From Anaerococcus provencensis (GTDB taxonomy: Bacteria > Bacillota > Clostridia > Tissierellales > Peptoniphilaceae): DNA of 64,000 nucleotides. The stretch covers positions 882,538 through 946,537 of the forward strand of contig NZ_HG003686.1 of assembly GCF_000312365.2 (NCBI RefSeq), in the 5' to 3' direction. The position numbers and the translations under genes were made by a program. How positions within the stretch are numbered: the first letter of the stretch is position 1; every line of letters starts with the position of its first letter. Below the pieces are notes generated by a model that searched no databases, was not told the origin of the DNA, and saw only the letters and a program-made list of their open reading frames with translations. Shown here piece after piece: positions 17,356 to 29,168 of this stretch.

Positions 17356-17958
17356 TTATATTAAAAACGGATTATTCATAAATTCAAATTCTAGTGTTGT
17401 TTCGTTTCCATGTCCTGAATATACAATTGTATTTTTGTCTAAATTACTATATTTGTTTCTTATAGATTCTATAATAGTTTGATAATCTCCTCCTGGAAAA
17501 TCTGTCCTACCTATGGACATATTAAATAAGGTATCTCCAGAAAAAAGAACATTGCCCAATTTATAGCTAGTTGAATCTAAAGAGTGGCCTGGTGTTTTTA
17601 AAACTTTTATTTCAAAGTCACTTATTATCTCACCATCTTCCAAATAATAATCTATTGGCACATGAAGATTTGGATAGTCAAAGCCTAGATTATACATCTT
17701 ATCATTTGCAATCTCTTTAGCCTCACTAGCCGCATAGACTTTGGCATCATACTTATTCTTATAAAATTCTAAGCCCAAGACATGGTCAAAGTGGGTATGA
17801 GTTTGCAAAATAAAATCAATTTGAATGTTATTTTCTGATATATAATCACAAACATCCTTGCTTTGAGCAACAGCATCTACTATAAATCCGTGACCATTTT
17901 CACTAACAACATATAAGTTGGTCATGACAGGTCCTAAGATAAATCTTCTAATCTCCAT
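17356..17958 (-). CDS. Metallo-beta-lactamase-fold hydrolase (glyoxalase II-like)
   Basis: Soluble hydrolase of the metallo-beta-lactamase superfamily. The metal site is complete: HTHFDH (about residues 53-58), H in TPGHSLDS, D in FSGDTLF and H in YSGHGNETT. At 200 aa it is the short type commonly found between dtd/rel and hisS or aspS in Firmicutes and usually labelled hydroxyacylglutathione hydrolase-like. Without the glyoxalase II C-terminal domain, the true substrate is unknown. Confidence 0.9.
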   Translation of the reverse strand: MEIRRFILGPVMTNLYVVSENGHGFIVDAVAQSKDVCDYISENNIQIDFILQTHTHFDHVLGLEFYKNKYDAKVYAASEAKEIANDKMYNLGFDYPNLHVPIDYYLEDGEIISDFEIKVLKTPGHSLDSTSYKLGNVLFSGDTLFNMSIGRTDFPGGDYQTIIESIRNKYSNLDKNTIVYSGHGNETTLEFEFMNNPFLI

Positions 17959-18408
17959 TTAAAATGTCCTCTCACTATCAAGCAGGATTGTTACAGGACC
18001 ATCGTTAATGAGAGATACTTCCATATGAGCTTGGAACTTTCCTGTCTCTACCTTAAAACCATCAGCTATAAGCTCATCTTTTAGAAGCTGATAGTATTGA
18101 TTAGCCTTGTCAGGTCCTGCAGATTGTGTAAAGCTAGGTCTGTTACCCTTTCTAACATCTCCATAAAGTGTAAATTGGGAAACCAGCAAAATTTCTCCAC
18201 CGACATCTTTGATAGAAAGATTCATCTTACCTTCTTCATCTTCAAATACTCTTAAATTTTCAATTTTTCTCTTAATATAGGCTAAATCATCATTATTATC
18301 AGTATCTTTTACTGCTAAAAATACTAAATATCCTTCTTTAATCTCTCCTATTAATTCATTATCAACTGTCACATTTGAATTTTTAACTTTTTGAATTACT
18401 GCTCTCAT
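17959..18408 (-). CDS. dtd: D-aminoacyl-tRNA deacylase Dtd
   Basis: Removes D-amino acids (and glycine mischarged on tRNA-Ala) from tRNA. The family motifs SQFTLYGDVRKGNRPSF (about residues 77-93) and the Gly-cisPro region NDGPVTILLDS near the C-terminus are intact. At 149 aa the length is usual. The ATG overlaps the rel stop by 1 base and the MBL hydrolase follows directly, the classic rel-dtd arrangement. Confidence 0.97.
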   Translation of the reverse strand: MRAVIQKVKNSNVTVDNELIGEIKEGYLVFLAVKDTDNNDDLAYIKRKIENLRVFEDEEGKMNLSIKDVGGEILLVSQFTLYGDVRKGNRPSFTQSAGPDKANQYYQLLKDELIADGFKVETGKFQAHMEVSLINDGPVTILLDSERTF

Positions 18409-20597
18409 TAATTATTCACCCTGTATACACTATACAAAGCCGAAATCGACTTTAGTTTACCCATTACTTCATCAAGTTGGTCAATGCTATTTACTTCTAC
18501 TGACAAGTCAATAACTCCTTCGTTATTGTCGTTTACTCTAGCATTCATGCCAACAATATTGACATTTAATGCTGACAAAATCTTACTTACATCAAAAATC
18601 ACCGAAGGAGAATTATTTGATATAAGTTGGATTTTTACTGGGAACTTATCTGTTTCATCATTTTGCCAATACACATCAATCAATCTTTCTGGATGACGAT
18701 TGTTTATGATATTTGGACATGATTTTGTATGGACAGATATGCCATTTCCCATAGTTATAAAACCAATGATTGGATCCCCAGGAACTGGAGTACAACATTT
18801 TGCAAACTTGACTTCAATATCATCTTCTAAGTCAGAAACTTTAACTTCACCCTTAAATGTTTTGCTAGGATTTGCACCTTTGTTAATATTTAAGGATTCG
18901 TTTAAATTAGTTTCTTTCTTTTCACTTTCTTTTTCCTTTTTAATAAGTTTTTGAATTACCTGTTCACTAGTAATTCTACCATAACCAACTGCTGCATACA
19001 TTTCATCTTCGCCAGGAAAACCTAATTCACTTGAGATTTCATCTATCCACTCATCTTTTAATAATGACTTATATCCACTTCTATTCTTTTTGATATCTCT
19101 TATTATTTGGTTTCTGCCAGTTTCAATGTTTTCTTCTTTATCATTTCTTTTGAAGAATTGTTTGATTTTGCTTTTGGCTTGGGAACTTTTAACAATATTT
19201 AGCCAGTCTCTACTTGGTCCAGCTGAGTTTTTAGATGTTAATATCTCGACAACATCACCAGTTTTAAGTTTATGAGCTACTGGTACAATGGAACCATTTA
19301 CCTTAGCACCTATACATTTATTCCCAACTTCTGTATGAACCTTATAGGCAAAGTCTATGGTACAAGATCCTAATGGTAGAGAATATATTTCTCCAGCTGG
19401 TGAATAAACATAAATTTCCCTAGAGAAAAAGTCTGTTTTGAGGGTTTCCATAAATTGCTGGCTGTCAATATCTGCTGCTCCTTCTCTTTGCCACTCCATG
19501 ATTCTTCTTAGAAATTCCATAGCAGAGTCAAACTCAGTTTCTTTTTTGTTATTTTCCTTATATCTCCAGTGAGCAGCTACCCCGTATTCACATTCTTTGT
19601 GCATTTGACGGGTTCTAATTTGGACTTCAAATGGTTTGGAATCTTCTCCAAAAACTGTAGTGTGTAAGGACCTATAACCATTTGGCTTAGGTTGACCAAT
19701 ATAATCCTTTATCCTATTAGGAATAGGCCTCCATAGTGAATGAACCTTACCTAAAACCTCATAACATTCAGCAATTGTATCAACTAAAACTCTTACTGCG
19801 GTAAGATCGTATATCTCCTCAAAAACTATGTTATTGCGCTTCATTTTTTTATAAATGGAGTAAAGAGATTTAGGTCTACCAGATATTTCATAATTAATCT
19901 TACTATCTTTGAGACTATCGGTAAGAGTTTCGATTATTTCATTTATGTAGGCTTCCCTCTCTCTTCTCTTACTTGCTACCATCTCTGCAAGTTCATAATA
20001 TTTCTCTGGTTCTTGGTATCTGAAACATAAATCTTCTAATTCCCATTTGATAGAATAAATACCAAGTCTATGAGCAAGTGGAACATATATTTCAATAGTC
20101 TCTGTAGCAGTTTGAATTTGTTTTTCACGAGTCTTATATTCCAAAGTTCTCATATTGTGAAGTCTATCTGCTAGTTTTATGAGTACAACCCTAACATCAT
20201 TACTCATGGCCATTACCATTTTCCTAATGTTTTCTGCTTGTTTTTCTTCCCTTGATGAATAATTTAGATTTTTAAGTTTGGTAACACCTTCTACTAAGAA
20301 AGTAATCTCTTCACCAAATTCTTCTTTCATCTGATCATAGGTTATAGGAGTATCTTCTAAGACATCGTGCATTAGCCCAGCGCATATAGTCTGGTCATCA
20401 AGTTTCATATTAGAAATAGTCTTAGCTACGGCAATTGGATGGATAAAATAATCTTCACCAGAATTTCTCTTTTGTCCCCTATGATTTACTTCACCAAAAT
20501 AATAGGCTTTTTTTATCAAAGCTATATCAGCATTGGGATTATTTTCTAGTATTAATTTTTCAAAAATTTCATATTCTTTATCAAAATCAGTTGTCAT
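18408..20597 (-). CDS. rel: Bifunctional (p)ppGpp synthetase/hydrolase RelA/SpoT
   Basis: Makes and degrades the stringent-response alarmone. The HD hydrolase domain (HPIAVAKTI, MHDVLEDT, RLHNMRT) appears intact. The synthetase region holds RIKDYIGQPKPNGYRSLHT, followed by TGS (about 390-450), a helical region, and a C-terminal ACT domain (about 655-729). The length of 729 aa is the long Rel form. It lies between recJ and dtd, as in many Firmicutes. Confidence 0.97.
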   Translation of the reverse strand: MTTDFDKEYEIFEKLILENNPNADIALIKKAYYFGEVNHRGQKRNSGEDYFIHPIAVAKTISNMKLDDQTICAGLMHDVLEDTPITYDQMKEEFGEEITFLVEGVTKLKNLNYSSREEKQAENIRKMVMAMSNDVRVVLIKLADRLHNMRTLEYKTREKQIQTATETIEIYVPLAHRLGIYSIKWELEDLCFRYQEPEKYYELAEMVASKRREREAYINEIIETLTDSLKDSKINYEISGRPKSLYSIYKKMKRNNIVFEEIYDLTAVRVLVDTIAECYEVLGKVHSLWRPIPNRIKDYIGQPKPNGYRSLHTTVFGEDSKPFEVQIRTRQMHKECEYGVAAHWRYKENNKKETEFDSAMEFLRRIMEWQREGAADIDSQQFMETLKTDFFSREIYVYSPAGEIYSLPLGSCTIDFAYKVHTEVGNKCIGAKVNGSIVPVAHKLKTGDVVEILTSKNSAGPSRDWLNIVKSSQAKSKIKQFFKRNDKEENIETGRNQIIRDIKKNRSGYKSLLKDEWIDEISSELGFPGEDEMYAAVGYGRITSEQVIQKLIKKEKESEKKETNLNESLNINKGANPSKTFKGEVKVSDLEDDIEVKFAKCCTPVPGDPIIGFITMGNGISVHTKSCPNIINNRHPERLIDVYWQNDETDKFPVKIQLISNNSPSVIFDVSKILSALNVNIVGMNARVNDNNEGVIDLSVEVNSIDQLDEVMGKLKSISALYSVYRVNN

Positions 20598-20603
20598 ATC
20601 AGC

Positions 20604-22334
20604 TCACCTAATATCAACAAGTCTAAGTTGTAGAGTTCTGTTGCCCCTAAATTCATTAATATCAGGGTAGTAAACTATATCAATCTTGTTGCCAGTAATA
20701 TTCTTTCCAAATTTATTAACTAAGTAATTTGCTGTATCTATAGCATTAAACTTAATAGCATTTATTATAATATCATTTTTCCTTAAGGATAATTTCAATG
20801 TATTTTTATTTTTACCAATCATGGCAATACTTTCAATAATAACAGCCTTGTCGGCAAATATAGGTTTCTCAAAATCTTTGCCAAAGGGTTTTAAATTATT
20901 TAAAGATTCTGCAAATTCTAATGATAGCTTATCTATAGAAATGGCAGTGTCAATATTAATAACTTTTTCTTTATCTTTTTGGGTCATTTTGGAATTATCA
21001 TTTAGAAATTTTCTAAAATCATCAATTCTAGAAACTTCAATTGATAGTCCGCAAGCCATCTTGTGTCCTCCAAAAGACTCTAAATTATCCTTATATTGGT
21101 AGCAAGCTTCGTGAATATCAAAGCTTTCAATTGACCTACCAGATCCTTTTGCTATATTTTCTTTAAGTGAATTTGTTAGTACAATAGTAGGCCTATAATA
21201 TTTTTCCTTAATCCTGCCTGCAACAATGCCACATATGGATTCGTTAATAGATGGTTCATATACTACTATTATGTCATTATCTTTATAGTTATTTTTTTCT
21301 ATAATCTCAATACATTTATCAAGGCCTTCTTCAGTTAATTTTTTTCTCTCGACATTTAAAGAAATTAGCTCTTTTGCTATTTCATATATCCTGTCTATAT
21401 CTTCTTCCATCAATAATTCTATAGCAAGTTTAGCTGAAGCAAGTCTCCCTGTAGCATTCATAGTCGGCCCTATTATAAATCCAAGGGTGTATTCATCAAT
21501 TGGCTTATGCCAATTCATCTCATCTAATATAGCCTTTATGCCAATTTTTTCGGTGTAATTTAATCTCTTTAGTCCCTCTATGACAAATATACGATTTTCA
21601 TCAGTAAGAGAAACAATATCGCAGACAGTTCCCATTGCGACATATTCTAGTATGCTTGCCAGATATTCAAAATCACCGCCGATTTTTTGGTACAGGGCCT
21701 GAATTAGCTTAAAGCATACACCAGCTCCACATAAGTCCTTAAAGGGATAGGAGCTATCAATTCTCTTAGGATTTATAACTGCATCAGCTTCTGGAAGTTT
21801 TTGGGCTTGCCATTCCCCATCTGTAGATGTTTCTATCTCGTGGTGGTCAGTAACTATAACGTTAATTCCTGCTTTTTTGAGACTATCAACCTGATCAAAG
21901 CCTGTTATGCCATTATCACAAGTGATTATCAAAGAAACACCATCAGATACAGCTTTATCAACCATACCGTCGCTCATACCATATCCATCAGCTACCCTAT
22001 GAGGAATGTCGTATGATAAATTATCATAAAAATATAAAAATCCATCTAACAATGTCATCACGGATGCAATCCCATCTTGGTCGTAGTCACCAAATATACG
22101 AATCTCTCCACCATTTTTCATTGTTTCTATAATAAGCTCTACTGCCTTATCCATATCGGCCAGTAAAAATGGGTCGTGCAATTTTTCTAAATTGGGATCT
22201 ACAAACATTTCTACCGTTTCTTTGTTTGTAATATCTCTATTAGCTAAAATTAAGGCTTGTAGTTTTGTAATATCCTTATTTTTTAAATTTTCTAAATAAT
22301 TTGCTTTTTTGTTATAAATAAACCAATTTGCCAT
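20604..22334 (-). CDS. recJ: Single-stranded-DNA-specific exonuclease RecJ
   Basis: 5'-3' single-strand exonuclease in recombination and mismatch or base excision repair. DHH-family motifs are visible: DYDQDG (motif I) and VTDHHEI (motif III), with DHHA1 and OB-type regions towards the C-terminus. I use the ATG at 22334 (576 aa): GGAAGGGTG lies just upstream, the protein then begins MANWFIYNKK like other RecJ proteins, and the longer frame from 22400 would run into the yajC terminator. It is followed by rel 6 bases later. Confidence 0.95.
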   Translation of the reverse strand: MANWFIYNKKANYLENLKNKDITKLQALILANRDITNKETVEMFVDPNLEKLHDPFLLADMDKAVELIIETMKNGGEIRIFGDYDQDGIASVMTLLDGFLYFYDNLSYDIPHRVADGYGMSDGMVDKAVSDGVSLIITCDNGITGFDQVDSLKKAGINVIVTDHHEIETSTDGEWQAQKLPEADAVINPKRIDSSYPFKDLCGAGVCFKLIQALYQKIGGDFEYLASILEYVAMGTVCDIVSLTDENRIFVIEGLKRLNYTEKIGIKAILDEMNWHKPIDEYTLGFIIGPTMNATGRLASAKLAIELLMEEDIDRIYEIAKELISLNVERKKLTEEGLDKCIEIIEKNNYKDNDIIVVYEPSINESICGIVAGRIKEKYYRPTIVLTNSLKENIAKGSGRSIESFDIHEACYQYKDNLESFGGHKMACGLSIEVSRIDDFRKFLNDNSKMTQKDKEKVINIDTAISIDKLSLEFAESLNNLKPFGKDFEKPIFADKAVIIESIAMIGKNKNTLKLSLRKNDIIINAIKFNAIDTANYLVNKFGKNITGNKIDIVYYPDINEFRGNRTLQLRLVDIR

Positions 22335-22384
22335 TGCATCACCCTTCCGTACTATAAAAACTATACCTTTTTGCTTAGATATAT

Positions 22385-22407
22385 AAAGAAATAAGGCCAT
22401 AATGGCC

Positions 22408-22410
<3 letters not shown>
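22385..22410 (-). terminator. Intrinsic terminator after yajC
   Basis: Minus-strand stem TAAGGCC/GGCCTTA with a 5-base loop at 22410-22392, followed by TTTCTTTATAT. It overlaps the yajC stop codon and separates the ruvC-yajC unit from recJ. Confidence 0.7.
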
Positions 22411-24817
<2,407 letters not shown>

Positions 24818-25825
24818 CTATTCCTCGTATCTTAGTCCATAATGTTCATAAGCTTTTCTAGTTAAGACTCTTCCTCTTGGAGTCCTAGTTAAAAATCCAA
24901 TTTGAAGCAAATATGGTTCGTAAACATCTTCTATAGTAACATTTTCTATTCCTGTTGAGGCTGCTATTGTATCTATACCAACGGGACCACCATTAAAATT
25001 GCTATACATGATAAGAACTATCTTCTTATCCATAGGGTCTAATCCCATTTCATCTATCTCAAGAAGTTTCAATCCTTCCATACTGGTTTCATGGTCAATT
25101 ATGTGATCCTTTTTAACAATAGCGTAGTCTCTTACTCTTTTTAATAATCTATTTGCAATTCTAGGCGTGCCCCTAGACCTTTTTGCAATCTCATAAGCTC
25201 CCTCATCATCTATTTCTATATCTAAAATATTTGCCGACCTTTTAATAATCGTTGTAAGATCTTCAGCTGTGTAAAGATTTAATGAGAGCATTACCCCAAA
25301 TCTATCTCTAAGTGGTGCAGAAAGCATACCAGATCTAGTAGTCGCTCCTATTAGTGTAAATTTTTCCAAGTCAATTCTAATAGATTGGGCATTTGGACCC
25401 TTGCCTACAATAATATCTAGTACAAAATCTTCCATAGCGGAATATAAGATTTCTTCAACAGACCTATTGATCCTATGAATTTCATCTATGAATAAGACAT
25501 CACCATAGGATAGGTTGGTAAGTATACTTGCAAGATCTGATGGTCTTTCTATAGCTGGTCCACTTGTTACCCTTATATTTACACCTAATTCATTAGCTAT
25601 AATGGTTGAAAGTGTAGTTTTTCCCAAACCTGGTGGTCCTTGCAAAAGAACGTGGTCAAGTGGTTCCTTCCTTGATAAGGACGACTCTATGAAAATTTCT
25701 AGTTTTTCCTTGGCTTTATCTTGACCTATGTATTCACTTAGCCATTTTGGTCTGATAGAGTTTTCGTTAGTTAGATCTTCCTTTAGCTCGTTTGATCCAA
25801 CTATTCTTTCGTTTTCATCGTACAT
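24818..25825 (-). CDS. ruvB: Holliday junction branch-migration helicase RuvB
   Basis: AAA+ hexameric motor that drives branch migration with RuvA. Walker [10 protein letters not shown] (about residues 64-72), Walker B FIDEIHR, sensor GATTRSG, and the C-terminal winged-helix domain ending TPRGRVLT are visible. The length of 335 aa is usual. The order ruvC-ruvA-ruvB-queA-tgt-yajC is a well-known Firmicutes cluster, and the gene abuts queA with no space. Confidence 0.98.
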   Translation of the reverse strand: MYDENERIVGSNELKEDLTNENSIRPKWLSEYIGQDKAKEKLEIFIESSLSRKEPLDHVLLQGPPGLGKTTLSTIIANELGVNIRVTSGPAIERPSDLASILTNLSYGDVLFIDEIHRINRSVEEILYSAMEDFVLDIIVGKGPNAQSIRIDLEKFTLIGATTRSGMLSAPLRDRFGVMLSLNLYTAEDLTTIIKRSANILDIEIDDEGAYEIAKRSRGTPRIANRLLKRVRDYAIVKKDHIIDHETSMEGLKLLEIDEMGLDPMDKKIVLIMYSNFNGGPVGIDTIAASTGIENVTIEDVYEPYLLQIGFLTRTPRGRVLTRKAYEHYGLRYEE

Positions 25826-25834
25826 TAAATTCCC

Positions 25835-26425
25835 CTATATAAGTCTTTTTAGACTCTCTTTTACAAGTTCTTCCAATGATAAATCCATATCCTTAAGTTC
25901 TAACAGTACATTATTGATGTCATTTTGTGCATATCCTAGGTTTACTAAAGCTTCTTTAGCGACATCAAAGTCTTCATTAGTGTAAGTTATTACTTTTGAT
26001 GGATTTGTATTATCTTCAATAGGCATCTTTTTAACCTTATCCATAAGCTCTAGTATTATCCTACTGGCTGTTTTCTTACCTATACCTTTGGCTATGGTAA
26101 GCTTATCTATATCGCTATTTACTATGGCTAACTTAATGTCATTTACTCCCATAGATGAGAGGATGCCAATAGCATTTTTCGGTCCTATTGAAGAAACTGA
26201 TGTTAATAGTAAAAACATTTCTAGTTCATCCTTGGAATAAAAACCATACAAACTCATATCATCTTCTCTTACTTGTAATGACGTATATATCTTATATTCA
26301 TTATTTAATTCTAGTAGTGCAAGTGTTGATAAGGAAGATTTGATAAGATAACCCATTTGATTATTTTCTAAAACAAAATCTTCTTCGCTTATACTTCTCA
26401 CATCTCCAATTATATATGCTATCAT
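25835..26425 (-). CDS. ruvA: Holliday junction DNA-binding protein RuvA
   Basis: Tetrameric protein that holds the four-way junction for RuvB. It has an N-terminal OB domain (about 1-65), two helix-hairpin-helix motifs (SIGPKNAIGIL and KGIGKKTASRIILEL, about 75-130), and a short C-terminal RuvB-binding domain (from about 150) with the usual EALVNLGY motif. The length is 196 aa. It overlaps ruvC by 1 base and precedes ruvB. Confidence 0.97.
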   Translation of the reverse strand: MIAYIIGDVRSISEEDFVLENNQMGYLIKSSLSTLALLELNNEYKIYTSLQVREDDMSLYGFYSKDELEMFLLLTSVSSIGPKNAIGILSSMGVNDIKLAIVNSDIDKLTIAKGIGKKTASRIILELMDKVKKMPIEDNTNPSKVITYTNEDFDVAKEALVNLGYAQNDINNVLLELKDMDLSLEELVKESLKRLI

Positions 26426-26919
26426 CAGTTCATCCTAAAGTTTTCTTTAAATCTCTGGCTTAAAGCATGACAAAGAGCAACAGATAGGGCATCTGCTGCA
26501 TCGTCTGGCTTCGGTATTTCTTTCAAATTTAAGAGAGTAGTTACTGTCTTTTGCATTTGCATTTTGCTGGCCCTTCCATAGCCCGTTATGGCTTGTTTGA
26601 TTTGCAGCGGTGTGTACTCAAAAATAGGAAGACTATTTTCCTGAGCACATAATATTTGTATACCTCTAGCGTGACCAACTGTTATGGCAGTCTTTACATT
26701 TTGGTTGAAGAATAATTCTTCAATTGCAAACTCATCTGGCTTATGCTCTAGTATAATTTCATTTAAATTGTTATACAAAATACTAAGCCTTTCTGGAGTT
26801 TTTGTTTTGCTAGATGTTGTAACTACACCATTTTCTATTACTTTAACCTTATTTCCATCAAATTCAACCACGCCATAACCCATGATTGCAATCCCTGGAT
26901 CTATACCTAATATTTTCAT
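26425..26919 (-). CDS. ruvC: Holliday junction resolvase RuvC
   Basis: Endonuclease that cuts Holliday junctions symmetrically. The acidic catalytic residues are at D7 (GIDPGIAIMGYG), E in FAIEELFF (about 67), and the D-x2-D pair in PDDAADALSVALCH near 138-141. The length of 164 aa is usual. It is first of the ruvC-ruvA-ruvB group. A terminator lies just upstream, so either a promoter inside the preceding gene or read-through is needed. Confidence 0.97.
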   Translation of the reverse strand: MKILGIDPGIAIMGYGVVEFDGNKVKVIENGVVTTSSKTKTPERLSILYNNLNEIILEHKPDEFAIEELFFNQNVKTAITVGHARGIQILCAQENSLPIFEYTPLQIKQAITGYGRASKMQMQKTVTTLLNLKEIPKPDDAADALSVALCHALSQRFKENFRMN

Positions 26920-26932
26920 AATTCTAATAAGT

Positions 26933-26954
26933 AAAAAAGAGCTTATATAAGCTC
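26933..26954 (-). terminator. Intrinsic terminator downstream of the unknown gene at 27 kb
   Basis: A 6-bp stem GAGCTT/AAGCTC with a 4-base loop (26939-26954), followed on the minus strand by six T. It overlaps the stop of the 239-aa gene and lies 14 bases before ruvC. Confidence 0.8.
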
Positions 26955-27673
26955 TATTGATATCTTTCTAATACTTCTCTAATAAGTCCCCTAAAATAAT
27001 ACTCTGCATAAACGTCTACTATTGATTTATACAAATATGATAGGGACTTATCGTAAATCTTTCTCGTCTGATTTAAGGTAATATCTTCAGTATATATAAA
27101 ATTACTTGTATCGAACCTTAACTGCTTGTGAGTGCTTTGGTCAATATTTAATATACTTGACCTAATTTTTAAATCGCAAAATTTACCCATATTGGCCTTT
27201 AGATTTGAAACTAGTCTTTTGTCAGTGTAGATATTGTCCTTAAAGTTTTCTCCAATTTCTCTAACTTTTGGATCATTTTTGCTAGAATAGTAGGAGAAAT
27301 TGCGCATCATATAGGATACACCAAAACATTCGATAAGTTCATATTCCAAATTGTCTACCATCTTTTTATCTCTAAAGGCCCTGTATTGAGCCTTGATGGA
27401 TATAAGATATTCATATCTATTAATATCAGCCGTGATAGAAGCTTCAAGATAGTCTATGATTTGATCAATGTTTGATAGATCCCAAAAGTATTTTTTGAGA
27501 TTTTTCATAACATAGTCTTTAACATAGTAATCATTTTTGGAAAATTTTACGAAATTTTTATCATATAATAAAGACATAAGAGTGTTTAATGAATATACAT
27601 CTTCATTTATCAAAAAATTGTATTCAAGTTTTTCAATTATAGGATATTGTTCACTAAACTGTGCCTTCATCAT
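26954..27673 (-). CDS. Uncharacterised 239-aa protein upstream of ruvC
   Basis: I do not recognise this protein. It is soluble by sequence: no signal peptide or membrane segment, rich in Tyr, Asn, Asp and Lys, and probably mostly helical. An N-terminal third (YPIIEKLEYNF, LMSLLYDKNF) is followed by the region YEYLISIKAQYRAFRDKK, and a C-terminal helix FRGLIREVLERY. There are few cysteines and no obvious catalytic motif. GAGG lies 7 bases before the ATG. It is bounded by a terminator before ruvC and by a 180-base gap upstream, so it is probably a single-gene unit. Its length and good ribosome site support a real gene. Confidence 0.75.
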   Translation of the reverse strand: MMKAQFSEQYPIIEKLEYNFLINEDVYSLNTLMSLLYDKNFVKFSKNDYYVKDYVMKNLKKYFWDLSNIDQIIDYLEASITADINRYEYLISIKAQYRAFRDKKMVDNLEYELIECFGVSYMMRNFSYYSSKNDPKVREIGENFKDNIYTDKRLVSNLKANMGKFCDLKIRSSILNIDQSTHKQLRFDTSNFIYTEDITLNQTRKIYDKSLSYLYKSIVDVYAEYYFRGLIREVLERYQ

Positions 27674-27854
27674 TTTTTTACCTCGTTATACTATTTTATC
27701 ACAGATGAGCTTATATTTATTTAGATATATTTATGGCGGAAATAAATAAAGCTAAATTATTAGTAATAATATACGTTAAAATCTAATTTTTGCATATAAT
27801 ACTTATGATTTAGCCTATAAGATTTTTAAAATAAAATTTTATTCATTATAAAAT
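27674..27854 (-). other. AT-rich intergenic region between HAD gene and 239-aa gene
   Basis: A 181-base gap, very AT-rich. It holds a near-palindrome ATTATTAGTAATAAT (27756-27770) and an imperfect inverted repeat GCTAAATTAT / ATGATTTAGC (27751-27760 and 27805-27814, one mismatch). An AT-only palindrome, AATAAAATTTTATT, lies near 27830-27843 and could act as a weak terminator for the HAD gene. A clear promoter for the 239-aa gene was not found, though GATAAAATAG at about 27697-27706 is possible. Confidence 0.4.
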
Positions 27855-28598
27855 TTAAAACTTTTTGAAGATTACATTCAAATCAGAAAGATGAAAACTA
27901 TAGTTAACATCTTTTCTTTCTATATCTATGACTGTCTTGGATCTTAAATCATCATCCATATAGAGTTTATCAATAAGTTCATAAGATGGATTTATAGCGT
28001 GGGGATTGCCAACTAATTGAAACATTGTAATATCTCCATTTGTATCTCCATAAGCATAAGAACTATCCAAGTCCAAATTATATCTTTTGGTTAGATTCAT
28101 CACAGCACCAAGCTTACTACGGCCATCCCACATAGGGCTAACCTTGCCTGTAAACCTATTATCAGGATCAAATTCATACTTGGTTGCTATAGATTCATCT
28201 GCTCCATAGATATGAGCAAATTGGTTTACAAGAAATTCTGGTGATCCAGATATAAAGAAAATCTTATAACCATTGTTTTTGTGAAAGTCCACTGCCTTTC
28301 TTGTTGTCATATATACTTTGTTTTTATTCTTTTCTATAACTATATCGGAATATTTGTTGATAGTATCTTTATCTATGCCAACTAATTTTTGTTGGTAGAC
28401 CAAGCTCGCCTTATCAAGGTAATCTTCATAGGCTCCTAGCCTATTTTGATATTTTTCAAAAAGTGGACCTATTTCTTGGCTCCAAGCAGATTCTGGAATA
28501 ATACCATCAGCTGTTAATAACAAAAAATGTTCTATCAACAAACTATTTCTAAACAAAGTTCCATCAATATCAAAAAACGCAGCCTTATCTCTCTTCAC
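27855..28598 (-). CDS. HAD-superfamily phosphatase (SerB-like, subclass IB)
   Basis: Soluble phosphohydrolase of the HAD subclass IB. Motif I is FFDIDGTLF (nucleophile Asp about 10), motif II ISGSPEF (about 134), a Lys before motif III, and motif III GDTNGDITMF (about 193-202). The cap region between motifs I and II is helical, as in phosphoserine phosphatases. The length is 247 aa, larger than SerB (about 215). Substrate is not clear: phosphoserine, phosphocholine or another small phosphate ester is possible. It follows a small membrane protein by 11 bases. Confidence 0.85.
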   Translation of the reverse strand: MKRDKAAFFDIDGTLFRNSLLIEHFLLLTADGIIPESAWSQEIGPLFEKYQNRLGAYEDYLDKASLVYQQKLVGIDKDTINKYSDIVIEKNKNKVYMTTRKAVDFHKNNGYKIFFISGSPEFLVNQFAHIYGADESIATKYEFDPDNRFTGKVSPMWDGRSKLGAVMNLTKRYNLDLDSSYAYGDTNGDITMFQLVGNPHAINPSYELIDKLYMDDDLRSKTVIDIERKDVNYSFHLSDLNVIFKKF

Positions 28599-28609
28599 AA
28601 TAGCTCCTC

Positions 28610-29158
28610 TTATTTATCTTTAGCCTCAAAAGTTTGTTTTCCACTTTTTGAGGAATTGTCTATTCTTTTAGCTTTTACATTATTTTTTGTATTTATCTTT
28701 TTTGTAACATACTTACTTTCATGCTCTTTGCCTTTTACTTTTGGCCTCTTTTTCTTGGCAACTCTAGTTTTGTTAGTTTTGTTAGTCCTAATTGGCTTAA
28801 CTTCTTTGGATGATTTTTTATCCTTTTGATTTGATATTTCCATCTCAGATGTTTGTTTTCTTATGGATATTACCAAATCAATTATGAAGCATGTAAAAAG
28901 TCCTACTAGGGCTGATGTTCCCAAAAATACAGCTATCCATGATAAATCTAAACCCCTCGCAGAAGTAAATTGTCTTAAACCACTAAAAAGTATGATTAAA
29001 GATACTACTCCCAAGCACAGGGATGGTATATACTTGATAATTTTTTTCTTATTTAGAAAATGTATAAGGATTGTAATTATTATATTCATCACTACTATTA
29101 TTGGTAAAATATTTAGTTTTGATGAGTGTTGACTTATTAAATTGATTATGCCTGACAT
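28610..29158 (-). CDS. Uncharacterised membrane protein with long Lys-rich tail
   Basis: I do not recognise this family. Three hydrophobic segments are visible (about 18-35, 43-60 and 75-100), followed by a 70-residue tail extremely rich in Lys with few hydrophobic residues (for instance KTRVAKKKRPKVKGKEH). The tail probably lies in the cytosol and could touch nucleic acid or acidic lipid; that is inference. The ATG at 29158 is preferred to one at 29176, since AAAGGAG sits 6 bases upstream and the shorter form does not overlap the metallophosphoesterase gene. Length is 182 aa. Confidence 0.7.
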   Translation of the reverse strand: MSGIINLISQHSSKLNILPIIVVMNIIITILIHFLNKKKIIKYIPSLCLGVVSLIILFSGLRQFTSARGLDLSWIAVFLGTSALVGLFTCFIIDLVISIRKQTSEMEISNQKDKKSSKEVKPIRTNKTNKTRVAKKKRPKVKGKEHESKYVTKKINTKNNVKAKRIDNSSKSGKQTFEAKDK

Positions 29159-29168
29159 TGACTCTCCT

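Noticed and set aside
22335-22400. N-terminal extension of RecJ from 22400
   Set aside because: It would add 22 residues with no family match and start inside the yajC terminator; ATG 22334 has a good ribosome site and a RecJ-like beginning.
27751-27814. Imperfect inverted repeat as a small RNA or operator
   Set aside because: The arms are only 10 bases in a very AT-rich region and have one mismatch, so chance is likely; kept only as a note in the intergenic entry.
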